Assembly (NCBI GenBank): GCA_037389465.1
Contig: JAZARR010000146.1
Span: forward strand, 3,566,001 to 3,630,000
Length of the DNA stretch: 64,000 nt
Origin: Baylisascaris procyonis
Lineage: Eukaryota; Nematoda; Chromadorea; Rhabditida; Ascarididae
Direction of reading: 5' to 3'
In this document: positions 24,649 through 37,500 of the stretch, piece after piece
How positions within the stretch are numbered: the first letter of the stretch is position 1
Layout: every line of letters starts with the position of its first letter
Made by a program: the position numbers and the translations under genes
The notes under the pieces: generated by a model
What the model saw: only the letters and a program-made list of their open reading frames with translations
Database searches by the model: none
What the model was told of the DNA's origin: nothing

Positions 24649-25262
24649 ATATTTCATCGTCGTTCAGTTAGAAGCGTAGAGCATTAACGTTAAATTGGAA
24701 TTTAAAGACGATAGTAACTTATATATGCTGTTAGGAGGAATGATTTAATACACGACGATAATCTACAGTAAAGTCTGGAATAAAAACCCTGGGATTATGA
24801 AGTTTCCAAGCGTTTACAAAGGATCTGTTGAAAATTGGAATGAATTTTTGCTCATAAAATTAATGAGGGAGTATAAGAACAGCATACCAATTTTTAGAAT
24901 GTGCTCTTTTTATTTTCATGATGAGAGACGTCGACTTACAACACAATGTAGTGACCAGTTGACCTAATGAATTGTTAGGCATATAAGCACGAGAAGAATG
25001 ATAGCTTATGAAATTTCTAGGAATAAGTGCTAGGTAATGCGTATAAAACATGGAATTTATAAACAAGAGAAGCTTTGAATGAAGATGACTCCTATTGCCA
25101 ATAAATTCTCCTCCTTCTTTCTCAGCTATCCTGGCAGGACATTCATCTCCATCTGCCAACTTTTGTCTTCAGATCCTATCTCCCAAAACCGATTTCTATG
25201 ACCCTTTTAAGATAAAAACCCTTTTGCTGAAGAAATGAAAAAGTCCTGATAATGAAACGTAC
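24649..25262. other. spacer between convergent meckelin and ABCG segments
   Basis: I examined this for the missing last exon of meckelin (plus) and for the missing downstream exons of the ABCG gene (minus) and recognise neither. It holds the stray minisatellite copy at 24932. Confidence 0.5.
24932..24971 (+). repeat. single degenerate copy of the 70-bp unit
   Basis: CGACTTACAACACAATGTAG followed by TGACCAGTTGACCTAATG matches the CAACTTACAACACAACGAAG / TGACCCGTTGACCTAATG part of the minisatellite unit with a few changes. It lies about 570 bp beyond the array, in the spacer between meckelin and the ABCG gene. Confidence 0.8.
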
Positions 25263-25419
25263 TTTTGTGAAACATTGTTAGTATCTCGAGGTCGGCGGTG
25301 CAACAGCCATCACTACGATACGATTTAATTTCATCGCCCAATCTCGAAGATAATCGATCACAAACGCTGTATCGTATACATCCATCTCTCTGGTGATATT
25401 TTCGCATAAGAGAATATCT
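25263..25419 (-). CDS. ABCG exon d, with frameshift
   Basis: Acceptor AAATTTGCAG, donor CACAAAA|GTACGT. The frame ILLCENITREMDVYDTAFVI ... RIVVMAVAPPT matches Walker B to H-loop, then hits TAA at 25280-25278. The adjacent frame resumes exactly at LEILTMFHK, the expected next residues. The break is at the CC of 25290-25292, consistent with loss of one C from a CCC run. Genuine mutation or assembly error cannot be separated here. Confidence 0.7.
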
Positions 25420-28400
25420 GCAAATTTTTCAACACCAATGGGATATATGCGAAATAAGTGTACATCAGCGACAACTCAAGCTCATTATTTAAATGGTAGA
25501 TGAGCCTATCTCTTCTCCCGCTACGAATTTCCATCATCTCTCCTCACTCTGCACCTCATTTAAACGATAGTAATCGGAACTCGCTTCAGGTCTCCACCTG
25601 AGGCCGCAGAGAGTTAGAGAGGAGAAACGATGGAGGAAAGCAAAATTCTGTCTCAAAGAAACTCTCCTTGTCCAACACCTCATAATCTGGAAGAGCAGAT
25701 AATACTGTAGTCATGTCCAAAAACGATTCAATAGAAGGCAACCTGGATTTCGGTGATAATTACTTAACACTGATGAGCGTTTCATTGGGCAGGGCTGCAT
25801 ACTGAGAGCTAAGAAATAATTAACGATCATACTGATGCGAAATTGTATAATTTTATTTGAGTCCACCCATAGCAACATTGCTATGTGAACAGATAATTCA
25901 AAAATTTGAAAGTAATATTACAGATGTGATAGCCTTCAGATTTCTTTTCAAAGCGAATACCTGTACCTTTGAAAATACCTGTATCTTTAATAACTTAACA
26001 TATTTTAACTTTGCAAACATTTTAACAAAACAATCTTAAAAATAATACCTGTATCTTTGAGAATTTGCTCAGCAACTTTGAGTCGTTGTATTTCTGTCTT
26101 TCCAAGTTCTTCGCACAATGAATTTCGATACGGCGATAAGGCTAATGTTTGTATCAATTGATCAATCTTTAAACAGCATAAGTACAACTTTATCAAGCTG
26201 TTGATCTATCGTACGATGAGCATTTAAGAGAAATGTAACATAAAATATGTAAGTAAATCTTCACCGCATGAAATATTTCAGCTTCTATCTGTCATAATGT
26301 TGTCCCCTTGAAAATTGTGTACGATAAACGAGAATTTCGCAAGTGCTGCTATAGCCAAATCCCCGAATAGCAAATAAAATTTAAGGTGAACACGGAATTT
26401 GAAATGAATTTCAATTTGAAACCCAGCTGCGCATTAAAAGCTTTTCATTAATGTCTTCTTTTCAGCAAATTCAACATGGTTTTTCATCGTTTTAGATGAA
26501 TATTTTGCGAGAAAATATTATCCATTATTCCATTCTCTATTATTTTTTCCTCAATAGAGACCACCATTGTTTTTGGCCTCTATTCGATCAAACGCAGATG
26601 AAATGATAGTCTTCGTTCGACAAAAAAAAAATCCCTTCAATTGAAGGAATCACTCAGCTTTCATTGTAATGCTTACGGTATTTCGACTAATACTTCTTAA
26701 CACTTGAAAAAATTAATCATTATAACTGCATTGCGTTATCTTTCTTCTATCTTCAGATTGAAAAAAAAAAAAACTTTCGTCGTAAATCGTATACCAACAA
26801 TTTTCACTGTTAGAAGAAATGAAGATTGTGCTCTATAATTAGAGCGTTACTTTGAGTATATTTCTCTAGCATATTAAAGGTGAAACCGAACTTTTATTTT
26901 TAGAAAAAACAGCTCTTTCTCATTCCTCCATAGCAAAAATCTCAAAGAACGTCCCGATTATATTTCATGCTCTCCAAAAAAAAGATAAACAAAAAACATC
27001 TCCGCTCTCATGACTCATGACATTATATGTGACGCGAGACATGCGATCGGTCTTCCAAGTAAATTTTGAGTGCACTATTCACCAACCATGCTGTCGATTT
27101 TGAATGCATCGGTGGCAGGTTTGACGAAAGCACTTGAAATTTGTAGTGTTTCTTTGACCGTTAGAAATGGAAAAGGATCACGCGTATCGACTAGCGCAAC
27201 TCGATCACCGAATTGTTGTGCATTCACTTGATTACCGTTGATCACAAAATCACCCTCCAATTTACCAATCGGCATCGTCTTCTGAGCGAGTATATGTAGT
27301 AGTGTTTGCATTTCAGACTCTAAATGCAACGGTTATATTGTAAAAAAGGACCCAACATAACAGACAAATGAGCTCATCAATTTTTCCCCACAAAAGATAA
27401 CGCACTATTGCTTAGAAAAAGCAAAAACAACCGAATGTTCCTCCCTACAAAACGGGAACATTCCAGTATGAGACTATTGCATAGATCGCGTGTCGGCGTA
27501 ATCGTATTTACATACTAAGCCTCCACAGGAACACAAATGTGACGAAAGAGGAGCCATGCATATTTAAATTCTTCCTCTTCACCTCAACATTACTTTATCT
27601 AGTAACTCGCCATAAAGTTATTGCATAAACTTTCCACTTTTCATTTACAAATAAAAGAAACGTTATATATATCCGACGTTTTAGAAAGCCGATCACAACT
27701 CATTTTGTTTGGTCGCTTTTAAACTGCAGCCCAGAACGGCATTGCACCAGTGTGTCACACATAACTTTCTGTACTCCCTCAGTGAAAATTAAGCCTCAGT
27801 AATATATTTCAGTATGGTGCAATAAATTAATGTAAAGAGCTCTCGTAGAAGAAGTTTGGTTTTGCGTTAAATTGATGCCATTTTCAAAATAAAAAGTCTT
27901 TTAAAGCGGAAAAAACTTTGAGACAGCTATTTTGTGAATTATATGACAATGCTTTTAACAATTGAATCGACGATCAATCAAACATAATTTGACTATAATA
28001 AATTTCGCGTGATAAAAAACGATACGAGAAAACCTTTCTTTTTGCAGATCTTAATAGAGTCAGTGTTTATTCGAGATGACGCAGTACAATATCACATTTA
28101 AAGATGGAATAGTAAGCTGTAAATAAGTTATCTGTAAGATGTAACAACCCTCGAATCACCTATTGATGTGAATTAATTAACGATCTTAATAATCACTCTT
28201 CAAATAGTTAATTGGTTATTTCAGCAGACAATGAGGAGGTACTATCCGTTATGCAGAGTATTATGATACCTGTTATATGAGGAAGTATGTAAACGTATTT
28301 ATTACCTGTTGTATAGAGTAGTGCAACAATCTCGCCTCCTATTAACTCCAAAGTGATATCGTTGAGTGTTCGTTCATATTGTGGAGAACGAAGCATTATA

Positions 28401-28486
28401 CGACCGACTGCAGAATGTCGCTCACTTTTGAATGTCAGATTCGTGATATGAACATTTGGCTTTCGGCTATAATTTGATAGTTTCAT
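25263..28486 (-). CDS. ABCG-family (White/ABCG5-8 type) ATP-binding domain with degenerate catalytic motifs, partial
   Basis: Four exons in order 28486-28306, 27319-27087, 26166-26049 and 25419-25263; the three junctions are phase compatible. They encode an ABCG nucleotide-binding domain: TLNDITLELIGGEIVALLYT (beta strands before Walker A), GDFVINGNQVNAQQFGDRVA, FPFLTVKETLQISSAF, then the helical segment LALSPYRNSLCEELGKTEIQ, QRLKVAEQILKDTDILLCEN and WAMKLNRIVVMAVAPPT. These align along ABCG5 from about its Walker A to the H-loop. The residues for ATP binding and hydrolysis are not kept: Walker A lysine position is Met, signature SGGER is GKTEI, Walker B Asp-Glu is Glu-Asn and the H-loop His is Ala. 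The gene has a one-base frameshift near 25290. The transmembrane half is not found. It could be an ATPase-dead half-transporter or a decaying gene. Confidence 0.75.
26049..26166 (-). CDS. ABCG exon c
   Basis: Acceptor CTGTTTAAAG (weak), donor GATACAG|GTATTA. It encodes IDQLIQTLALSPYRNSLCEE and LGKTEIQRLKVAEQILKDT, aligning with the signature-motif segment SGGERRRVSIAxxLLxDP. Phase 0 in, 1 out. Confidence 0.7.
27087..27319 (-). CDS. ABCG exon b
   Basis: Acceptor TGCATTTAG, donor AGCATG|GTTGGT. It joins exon a to give LLYTTESEMQTLLHILAQK where the family has a G-S/A-x-G-x-G-K-T Walker A loop, then GDFVINGNQVN and FLTVKETLQIS. Read-through past the donor ends at once (VGE stop). Confidence 0.75.
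28306..28486 (-). CDS. ABCG exon a
   Basis: Frame opens at ATG 28486-28484 (another in-frame ATG lies at 28519). It encodes KPNVHITNLTFKSER ... YERTLNDITLELIGGEIVAL and ends LLYTT at donor ACAG|GTAATA. True start or an upstream acceptor is uncertain. Confidence 0.65.
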
Positions 28487-28519
28487 ATCGCAAAAAAATA
28501 TCGAATCGCTCAATTTCAT

Positions 28520-31500
28520 ATAAGTTTACTCTTGAAAAATTAAAAGATGCAACAAAACTCAAAAGTTTTGCTCTAACCTCGAAAAAGTTGGAAAAAATTA
28601 TAGAAAGTGGAAGAATTGTTAAGATTATCGCCAGCAATATCAAGATAAAAATGGGTAATAGATATTAAGATATGGGAAAAACATCGCAGCAATTACGAGA
28701 GATTTTTGAGGGCGAAACAATTTTCCAGCATCTTCTTTCCCGCATTTTTCCATCTTCCCACTCCAAACGTGGAATAGTATGATTTCAATAAAAAGTGTGG
28801 GGAATATATGTATGAAAAATGGATGAATTAAAAATTCAAAAATCCTCACTTGTTTTAATCCTCATCTGAGATTTCACTTCAGCTTGATGAGAAAAATCAC
28901 CAAGCAATACAAATGGTTATCCCAAACAATAGCCTGAAGCTTAATATTTCTTGATCGAAATGCTTCACCTCTTTCGTTGGTAACAAATCAAAAAGAAATT
29001 CATTTGAATTTTGTGATAGTTAGACAAATATACGTAGAATTCTTGACATCAACTTTTTATGCAGTTTTTTGCATCTATCTTCCATTCGTGTTCAATAGAA
29101 GATTAAAGCTGCATCAATCTTTAATCCATTTCTAGAGAAAAAAGCATTAAGGTGATGGCGTATCTGTTCGCATATGCGCTCATATATTTGCTATCAAGTT
29201 AAATTATTTGTTGGTATTTGTCGGTATATTATAGAACATATTGTCTATATCCTTCCCTCAAAAGCCGCTTAAATTAATGCTATGAAAGTCGATGAAGATA
29301 ATGTATTTTGTAGGACATTTCTTATACTATACTATGCATCGATCTACATCTTTCAAAGCATCTGCTCACATTTAAAGATGGAAAACAGTCCATATGTATT
29401 TTGCAGGTGCCAGACAATTAAAATGACATATTTTAGATATGTGCGAATTAATAAAGTAAAACGGCATTACTTCGCTTTTTTTTATTTGCTTGCATATTAC
29501 AAAACTAGTTGTTCCAGCGAAAAAATTGTGAAAACATATCATGCCAGCTCTTCTGGCGCGCTTCTCCACTTGTTTAAGGATTGGAAATGAACAGGTTTCC
29601 AGTTTTAGGAGTGTAATCAAAACGATGCGTCGTCCACGTTTTGCTGTAAATTCCCAAAAGCCCTCCGTTAATCAACCTAAGATCCCACACTTAGCTTTTC
29701 ATTCCCTCTTCCACCCAGTCAAAGGATTGTACGCTTGCAAGGCTTTACGTTTCTCAAAGAAAAAGATGCAAAGAGAAGAATAAAAAGAGAGATGAATGGA
29801 TGACGACACTCAAATAATGCGGGCATATCAACAAACCTGCAATCATCACGTCTTAGTTCCTCAGCTTTCGCATATCTGAGATAACTGAAACCAGACGGTT
29901 GTTGAAATAGATCCACGTTTGAGAAATAATGTCGGTGATGTCGATCCGAATGGAAGAAACTGCTTCTGTGAATGGATCAATAATTCGAGTACTGTTTTGC
30001 AAGGACTCAAAAACTCTATGGGACACTTGTATAAGAGGAAAATATCGAAGTGAATACAGCGAGATTCAATATTGCATTGATACTACAAGCTTTCCTGAAA
30101 AAAAAAAAACAAACACGGAAGTAAAACAAAACATAGATTTTTAAAATGTGATCGATGAGGAATATGGGACCCTTACATACTGGTCGATTACCGTGATTAT
30201 GGCTCTAGCCCCAAAATGAGCTACCACAAAAAACATGACGAGCCAAGCTCAAGTAGGATGTCGATAGACACACATTGATGATCAACTAGTTAAGTGGAAA
30301 AAATCAGTGGCTCGAAGAGCAAACGACTGGAAGGGTTGAAGCTAGATGAGAAACGTTAACCTATTCAACCACATTGCTCATCGCATCCAGCATCGCTATC
30401 CATACTTTCCTATACCTGACCAAGTTGGAATATAACAACGCATGTGCTCGCGTATTGCATTCCTTACGCCACCCACATGTAAGAAATATAAGTGGCCAAG
30501 TAGCCAGTCAATACTTTCCGTTTCACTACTTCCTTTTTTTCCTCTGAGAACCATCGAAATACCACTCCAACGATCTCTATCTTCCGCATTTTATTTCCCG
30601 CTTCTTGAGGCAGTACCTCAGGACAATTTATTCCCAAGGCAGTATACAGCAATGTAAATAGTTCATCATTTCACAGCTGCCTAATCTGTTTCCATGTTGC
30701 CGCTTCCTGCCGAAAAGACTCAGTAACCATAATAATGTTTGTTTTCCTACCACTATTCCCTTCCGGTCCTGAACTTTTTCATGTGCTGAATAAGTTCGTC
30801 CCGTAAAGACCTTTTTTTCTGATGAACACAGAATAACGCAGAAATCACTTACGATCGGTTTGCGCCAACTGAAGGGAAAATATCTGATTCGGCATAGTGT
30901 GCTGTTGGTGTGCTCAGTACACTCGTTAAACCGTCTCATAATGTGGCACATTCCTCTCCGATCGTTCCATCAATCTCAGCATTTCTATGGCCTCTGTAAT
31001 GAACTCTTCATTATTTTAACTTTTGAAATGAGGGCACAATTACAAAATATTTCATATCTGTCTGGAAAAGTATAATATACCATATCTATATGCACTATAA
31101 CAACACAAGAAATTACACAAGGAGGTATAAACTGGTGTCTGGAAAAGTATGATGATATCCACAGCTGCAAAGTTAGCACCACTCGACAGATATATACAAT
31201 CATCAAATATGAAAAATACGCAAAAAAAAACGTCAAATCAGCCGATTTAAATTTCTAATACGCCCTTGAAATCTAACAGCAAATGTCCTTGAAATAGACT
31301 GAAGCTACAAATTGTTACTCTAAGTCACTTCGAACATTGAATATTCTCGGCCAAAAATGGTTAAATTCGGTAAAACCAGATATAGAATATACGGATTTTT
31401 ATACTCGCGTTATGCCCGTCAGCCTTTAAAAATCGCTGTAAAACAAAATCTTTAAAAAAAGCAAAAAAAGTACAGTTTATAGCAGAGTATCTCTGATTTG

Positions 31501-33115
31501 GGGAAAAAGGCTATGTGATTGAAACATCGATTCAATTCTTTCAAGATTTGATTACCCTCATAAATCAACCAGCTGCCTATAAAGTTACCTCTTTTCCGAT
31601 CACTATCGTTATATCATCAATGTGCCGGAAGAAGGAAAAATATGCAGAGGGTAACAATTTGTAAAACGGAAAAATTCTTACGTGTTCTGCTATTTACTGG
31701 GAATCGTTTAAGGATAAGTATGAGGAATGCGGATTTAACGAATCACGTTGTCGCAAATTTCTTTTGGCCATAAAGTGAATCATATGCGTTGAACGATCTA
31801 TCAAAATAAACGAAAAGGCAATCTTTTTCAGTGAAGATATTGCAACCACGGTAAATACAAAAGGCATTTATATTCTGTCTTAAAAGAAAGAGGCAAAAAG
31901 CGGAAGATCACTAACGCTAAATCCCATTCAGATCGACTTCTTCGATTTTCAAACGTTTTTTCGTTTGTTCGAAATGCTGCTGGTCGCTGCAATGTGTAAT
32001 TTCCAGACTGTCCTGAAAATATATTGCATCATTCATTTCTTTTCAATAGGTGGTTGTACCTGTTCATGACTAGATATGCACGGTTTTTAATTACTATAGG
32101 CATTTATGGCCTAATAGAATATGCAAAAAATTTGAGCATATCTATGCGCGGCTCATAGATGCCAACAATCATGCTCCTCCTTATACCCTTTTCTTATGTT
32201 TACCATGTAAATTGCTTTAATGAGCACAATTTAAGCATGATTGGATAATAGTAATCTTCAGTCGATGAGGGTCAAGTTTGGTTTCGCTATCTGCCGTGAC
32301 TTCATTCGGCTCAGGCTCTTTTCAAAAAAAAGCAAAGTGGAAAGAGTAGCGAATATGACAACATCGGTAATTTATTTGTTGTTATATTTTTAGGCTTTCA
32401 AATGATCGTTCCATTTTATTTCGTTGCGAGAACATTTTAATAAAATATTTGCGAAAAAACGTTTGATAGCGTTTATAAAAATCGCTTTGATTTGCACCCA
32501 ACTAAAATTGCTTTATTATCGCTTTAATATGCGTAAAATCAATCAAAAGCAATTAAATGAGGAAGCAGTCGGATTTTTCATATGTGTATATGTTGTTGAA
32601 ATGGAAAAATGTAACACTTATATAGTTGATCTTTGAATAATGCGGCAATTGGGAGGCCCGACTCACCGGATCAGTACTACCAACAGTCTGCTGTATAGGA
32701 AACCTTAAGATAAACTGTCGATTTATACATCTTCGGATGCAATATCTTTATGGTATCATGTTTTAATTATAAAGTGAGCCTGAGAAGACTGGCGTTATAT
32801 AAAATTTCAAGGAGGTATTCGCAACAACCGATGTCACCCCAACAGCAACGGGAAATGGCCGCCGAGTTGTTATGGCAGTTTCATGCAATTATCACATTGT
32901 AGACCGCTTTTACATTTATTTTTACATTTATTTAGATACACGAGAATCGCCTCTTACTGCTCATTCTTAACGCCAGTTTGCCATTTTTTTTACTACTTTA
33001 GGCTTCAAGTCCGAGACCGTATTCGGGCTCATCTGTCACATCCCTAAGTGGTACATACGAACTTCGTACCTTTGTGATAGCTATAACCTCCCATGATCGT
33101 GAGAGAAATCAAACA
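28520..33115. other. gene-poor stretch
   Basis: Short overlapping open frames only; none resembles a protein I recognise and none has convincing splice boundaries. No tandem repeats of note apart from a short repeated GTGTCTGGAAAAGTAT-like string near 31060 and 31133. Confidence 0.5.
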
Positions 33116-33517
33116 TTACACGTCGTAGTCATTCATGTTCACATCACTGTGAAAGCTTGTGGAGGGGAAGGCTGGCTCCGCCATGAAATTATCTACACTC
33201 ACGGGAGCAATAAATCCTCTGCTAAAGTCTACCAAGGGATACAGGCGTATTACAAATTTCGTCATTAAGCAGGTAATATGCATACGTACGTTAAACGTTC
33301 TGCGATAAAATTTCAAAACCAAACCATCAATGGCCACTCTGGGGAGTCCAAACTCCTGATAGGTGTCGGCTTTTTGACTCAGCTGGTTGTACTCCATCCT
33401 TCCAGCTCTGAGTACTCCTTCAACTGCACTGTCGTTCATACGGAAATCGCCGTACGTCAGTGCCCTTACCTGCAAACCTTCCTTCTGAATTTGAAAAGAA
33501 AGAATTAGATGCGCCAT
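33116..33517 (-). mobile_element. possible decayed BEL/Pao-type retroelement fragment
   Basis: A 133-codon minus-strand frame without introns. Its second half (VIRLYPLVDFSRGFIAPVSV) loosely resembles the RLYDPLGF-I-APVSV region that follows the reverse transcriptase in BEL/Pao polyproteins, but with the motif disrupted. No long terminal repeats, protease or reverse transcriptase core were recognised nearby. This is a weak family guess from a short stretch. Confidence 0.25.
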
Positions 33518-34427
33518 CTCTAACTATTTTTCGACCAATCAGATATGTTCAATTTCCACCTTTCAATTTTGTAAGCTTAACAAAACTGCAAGAAACTTTT
33601 CAATTTATCCTAATTGATCTATGAAACTTAATGGCCATAAATTCATATTTGCAGCTGCATTGAGAAAGCTTTCAGGAAAAATGGAAAATTTAGGCCATTA
33701 TGTTCAATGTACCAAATTCAGATGTCTCATTCAAAATTGCGTTATTTAAAGAGTTCAAAGGACATCGGCTGAGGTGTTATTTTATATTGCCATACTTAAT
33801 GAATCGCTCGGACAATCGTTGCTTCAATGAAAATATTGTTGCACTCAAAATTATAGACTCTCTCAAGTGCTTAATTGATTCCCACTGAAAATGATTTGAA
33901 AATTTCGTAATAGACCGTCAATAATGAGCGAATATATAACTTGTAAGTCTCAAGTTGCACTAGCTGCCGAAAGGTGCATTCCTTCTGAGAATTTTAACAA
34001 TAACTCAAAAAAGGAACCCGAGCGCTTTCCTTTTACTACACATAACGATTTTTGGCTCTTAAATGCTTTGACATATTTCATTTATTCTATAAGCTCGTAA
34101 GGACTGTTGTGATTTTGAGCCTAAGACGTTTTATTGCCACAGGCTCCAGTAGGCGTTAAGTATCACAGGTTGGGCTTCCCTCAACAATTTCTACGATCTT
34201 CACTCTCTAAGTACTATCCCAATATTTTCGCATAGAAGTAATTATTCTGATTATTTATAAGAATTTGAATCGTTTATCTACCTGTACGTTAAAATAAATA
34301 TTATTAGATACATAAGTGAAAGGTGCTGATGATATGACAAATGTACTATTCAATTCAGCTAACTGCGGTATTAGATGCGAAGGAATAGACAAGAAAAAAG
34401 AGGTATCCGTTAATACATGTATAAGGG

Positions 34428-34523
<96 letters not shown>

Positions 34524-37500
34524 ATATAGAAAATGGAAAAATATGAATGCAAAAGATAGGAGCGATATATTCGATGTGACGTTCGAATGGTGAGAGATGA
34601 AAATAATTGCGGTGCAGAACGCTGAGAGGACACGCCAACTAGAGCGTCGTCCATTAAATGCGCACTTTTTGTCGGCCTCAATTCATTCCCTCACATCCTC
34701 ATTTACAGTGAGGAAATTTACACCAAGGTTGTTTCTTACATATCCACCCACACAGACTCGCTTCAATGAGTTCCGAAATATCGCAGTTGTATGCCAGTGG
34801 AAATTAGTGTATTATGAGGATGGCATATTTGCTTTTTGTCCACATTTTTATCATCTGATTGAGTGCTTTCCCAGTCGTTCCTTTTCAGAAATCACCGTCC
34901 TCCGTTTCTGCGACAGAATTCCTAATAACCGTTGGTAAAATATGTAGGATCGTGGTCAGCCTCCCTCTCCGTAACTGCCGACTTTTTCGAAGCTGTAATA
35001 TCATGTAGATTGCATTCCCTATTCAGTATTCACGCAATGTCACCCCTGAACGGTGATTGAATATGAACGACTAGAAAAGACATGTCTAAGAGACATCCTG
35101 GCGAACGATAGGAGATGTATTCCAAATTAACGCAACGTGAAATACCCCAGCAGCTAACCTCTACATCCTGGTTCGAGTTCCCTCGAAAAAATATGGTAGC
35201 GTCGTCGAAGTTCAAGGCGCAGAATGCTAACAGTAACACTCCTTTTTTAACTGCTTCTTGGCAATGTTTCGGGTATTATGAGACTGTCCATCCACTCCAT
35301 CCTCTCTGATGTCTTAAACAAAGGCAAATCAGCGAACTCTAGGCATCCTCATTTCTCCACTAAAAGAAAAAAAACTATAAAGCCAACAAGTCTCATGAAA
35401 GGAAAATAAGCCTATTTCATCAGTTAACTAGCAAATATAATTAGAAAAAAATTTTCACTAGCATACATTGAAGCCAACGTATTCACGCAATAGCAGACTA
35501 TTGGCGAGAGTGGATGTTAAATTTTGTCGATAAATTGTCCATTCGTGAAGATCCTCTTTGCTCCTTCTTACGACACCTGAGATCATTTCACCGTTGCATA
35601 ACATCCGACTTACTAAAACAAATGTTTATAAGCTGAAAAAAGATGATAGTATGATATGTAAAATTCGTGTCAAAATAATAGAGTGTAAAATAAAAGAGAA
35701 TCAAAACAATGGACTGCACTTGAAGTAATTTCAACGTTCAACCTATATCAGCGACAATACGAGTACGAAGGTGGTCAACCTTAACAGCTATTCAATTTCA
35801 TCTGAGGGCTTTGCTCGTTTTCCGAGTATATAAAAATAATAGCCATCAAGAAGTAATTTCTTTTTTTTTTTTGCTAATGGGGAGTTTTATCACTGATTAC
35901 GCTAACTGGATTCAAATTGTTCCTAAATTTTGCTCTTTGGAGACCAATTTCAACTTGCAGCCAAATATTTTAAAATGTAGGCAACAGCTGCAGAAATGTT
36001 AAGAATGAGTCTGTGAAAAATGAAGAAGTGCAAGCAAGTATGAAGAATTTAAGTACACGCAAAAAGATCACTTTTTTTGTCCTGCTAGAACATAACTGAA
36101 CATCAAATGCCACATGCAGTTGTAAAATTCGTTAGTTCATTGCAAAAATGTTTAATTTCCTATGAATTCACTCAGAACGAGAGATTGGAAAGTGAAGGAC
36201 AGGTGGGCGATGGGGTAGGGGAAGAGGAGGCTGGGAGATGGGGAAGAAGGAAGACTGTTCAATAGGACAGTAGTGTGACGCCTAGAATTATCTCACAAAT
36301 AACGCTTTAGTTAAGCAATAACTACTATCAAATCCTAGTGAAGAAGGATTCTAAAAGCACATTTTCATATTTGTTGTGAAAAAGTGCTTTGTAGGAAAAA
36401 GAATACAATCGATTTCGTTCTCGTCTTTAAAGCTTTAAATAATAAAGATTCATTCCACCGGATAACGAACCTACTTGAAAGTTGCAGTATGGATCAGTCA
36501 ACTCAGTTGCGCTGATTCTGCTCAACAAACTTTTAAACTCCTTTTTTGCTGGCCGTACAATTGAGGCTATCGAAGATAGAAGGCGTACGAAAACACACAC
36601 GGATGCAGGTGTGCATAAATGTCATCGCAGTGTGCTTTGCAGCTGCAGATAAGCCAAGCAGTATAAAAACGCTCAAAATATTTTGAAAACTCTTTCGATT
36701 CAATCTCTTCTTAGTTATTGCTAACTTAAAAACCATAATTTCTTAAATGTAAATTCTATTCCTGAGGCATGCAATATTTCATTCGTAACGCCTTACTGCG
36801 ATGCGAGAGGAATGGGGAAGTGGGAAGAATTTCTAAGAAAGAGAGGGGTTTATTTATGAGAGTACTCAGTTCAAAAGAATAGAGGAATGTGCGGGCTCTC
36901 TCTCTTCCTCAGAGGGGATAAAGCTATATTGAGTAGGGTGGGACTAAATTGAAAGGCATGTAGTACCTGAGAAGGTATATAGATCAAGTAGGGTATCCAC
37001 AGTTAGCTCAATGCGACCGTAGTGATCAAAAGCATCCTACTAGCGAGTCGCATACTTCATAACCGATAATTTTAGAAGAAAAGCAGTTGAAAACAAGTCA
37101 TCACTGCAAGCAAGCACATTCATAGTGTTCAGCTCGCAAAGATTGTACAAATAGTTAAAAAACAACGAAAAAGGCCCAGTACTCTGCTTTCTTATTAAAC
37201 TGATTAACTGTATACAAAAATTCAAAAGAGCAGATTAACTGCCCTGTCTACATGCCAATAACTCAGCAAAAATATAACTTTGAGGCCATCCTCTCGAGTA
37301 AATTGTTTATTTTGAAACTTCATCGATGCAACTTTTGGAATTGAGACATGAAATTATTGCATAAATATATGCACAAATGTGATGTACTGGTTTCACAAAA
37401 AATTTGCAAAAATCATTTAAAAGCAAATTTTGCTAAACTTTTCACACTCGATGAAAACGTCATGGTTCTACGTATAAGGTGTGGTCTGAAGATCATTGGA

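Noticed and set aside
35165..35185. GGTTCGAGTTCC, resembling a tRNA B box
   Set aside because: No matching A box, acceptor stem or anticodon arm upstream; no tRNA gene supported anywhere in the window.
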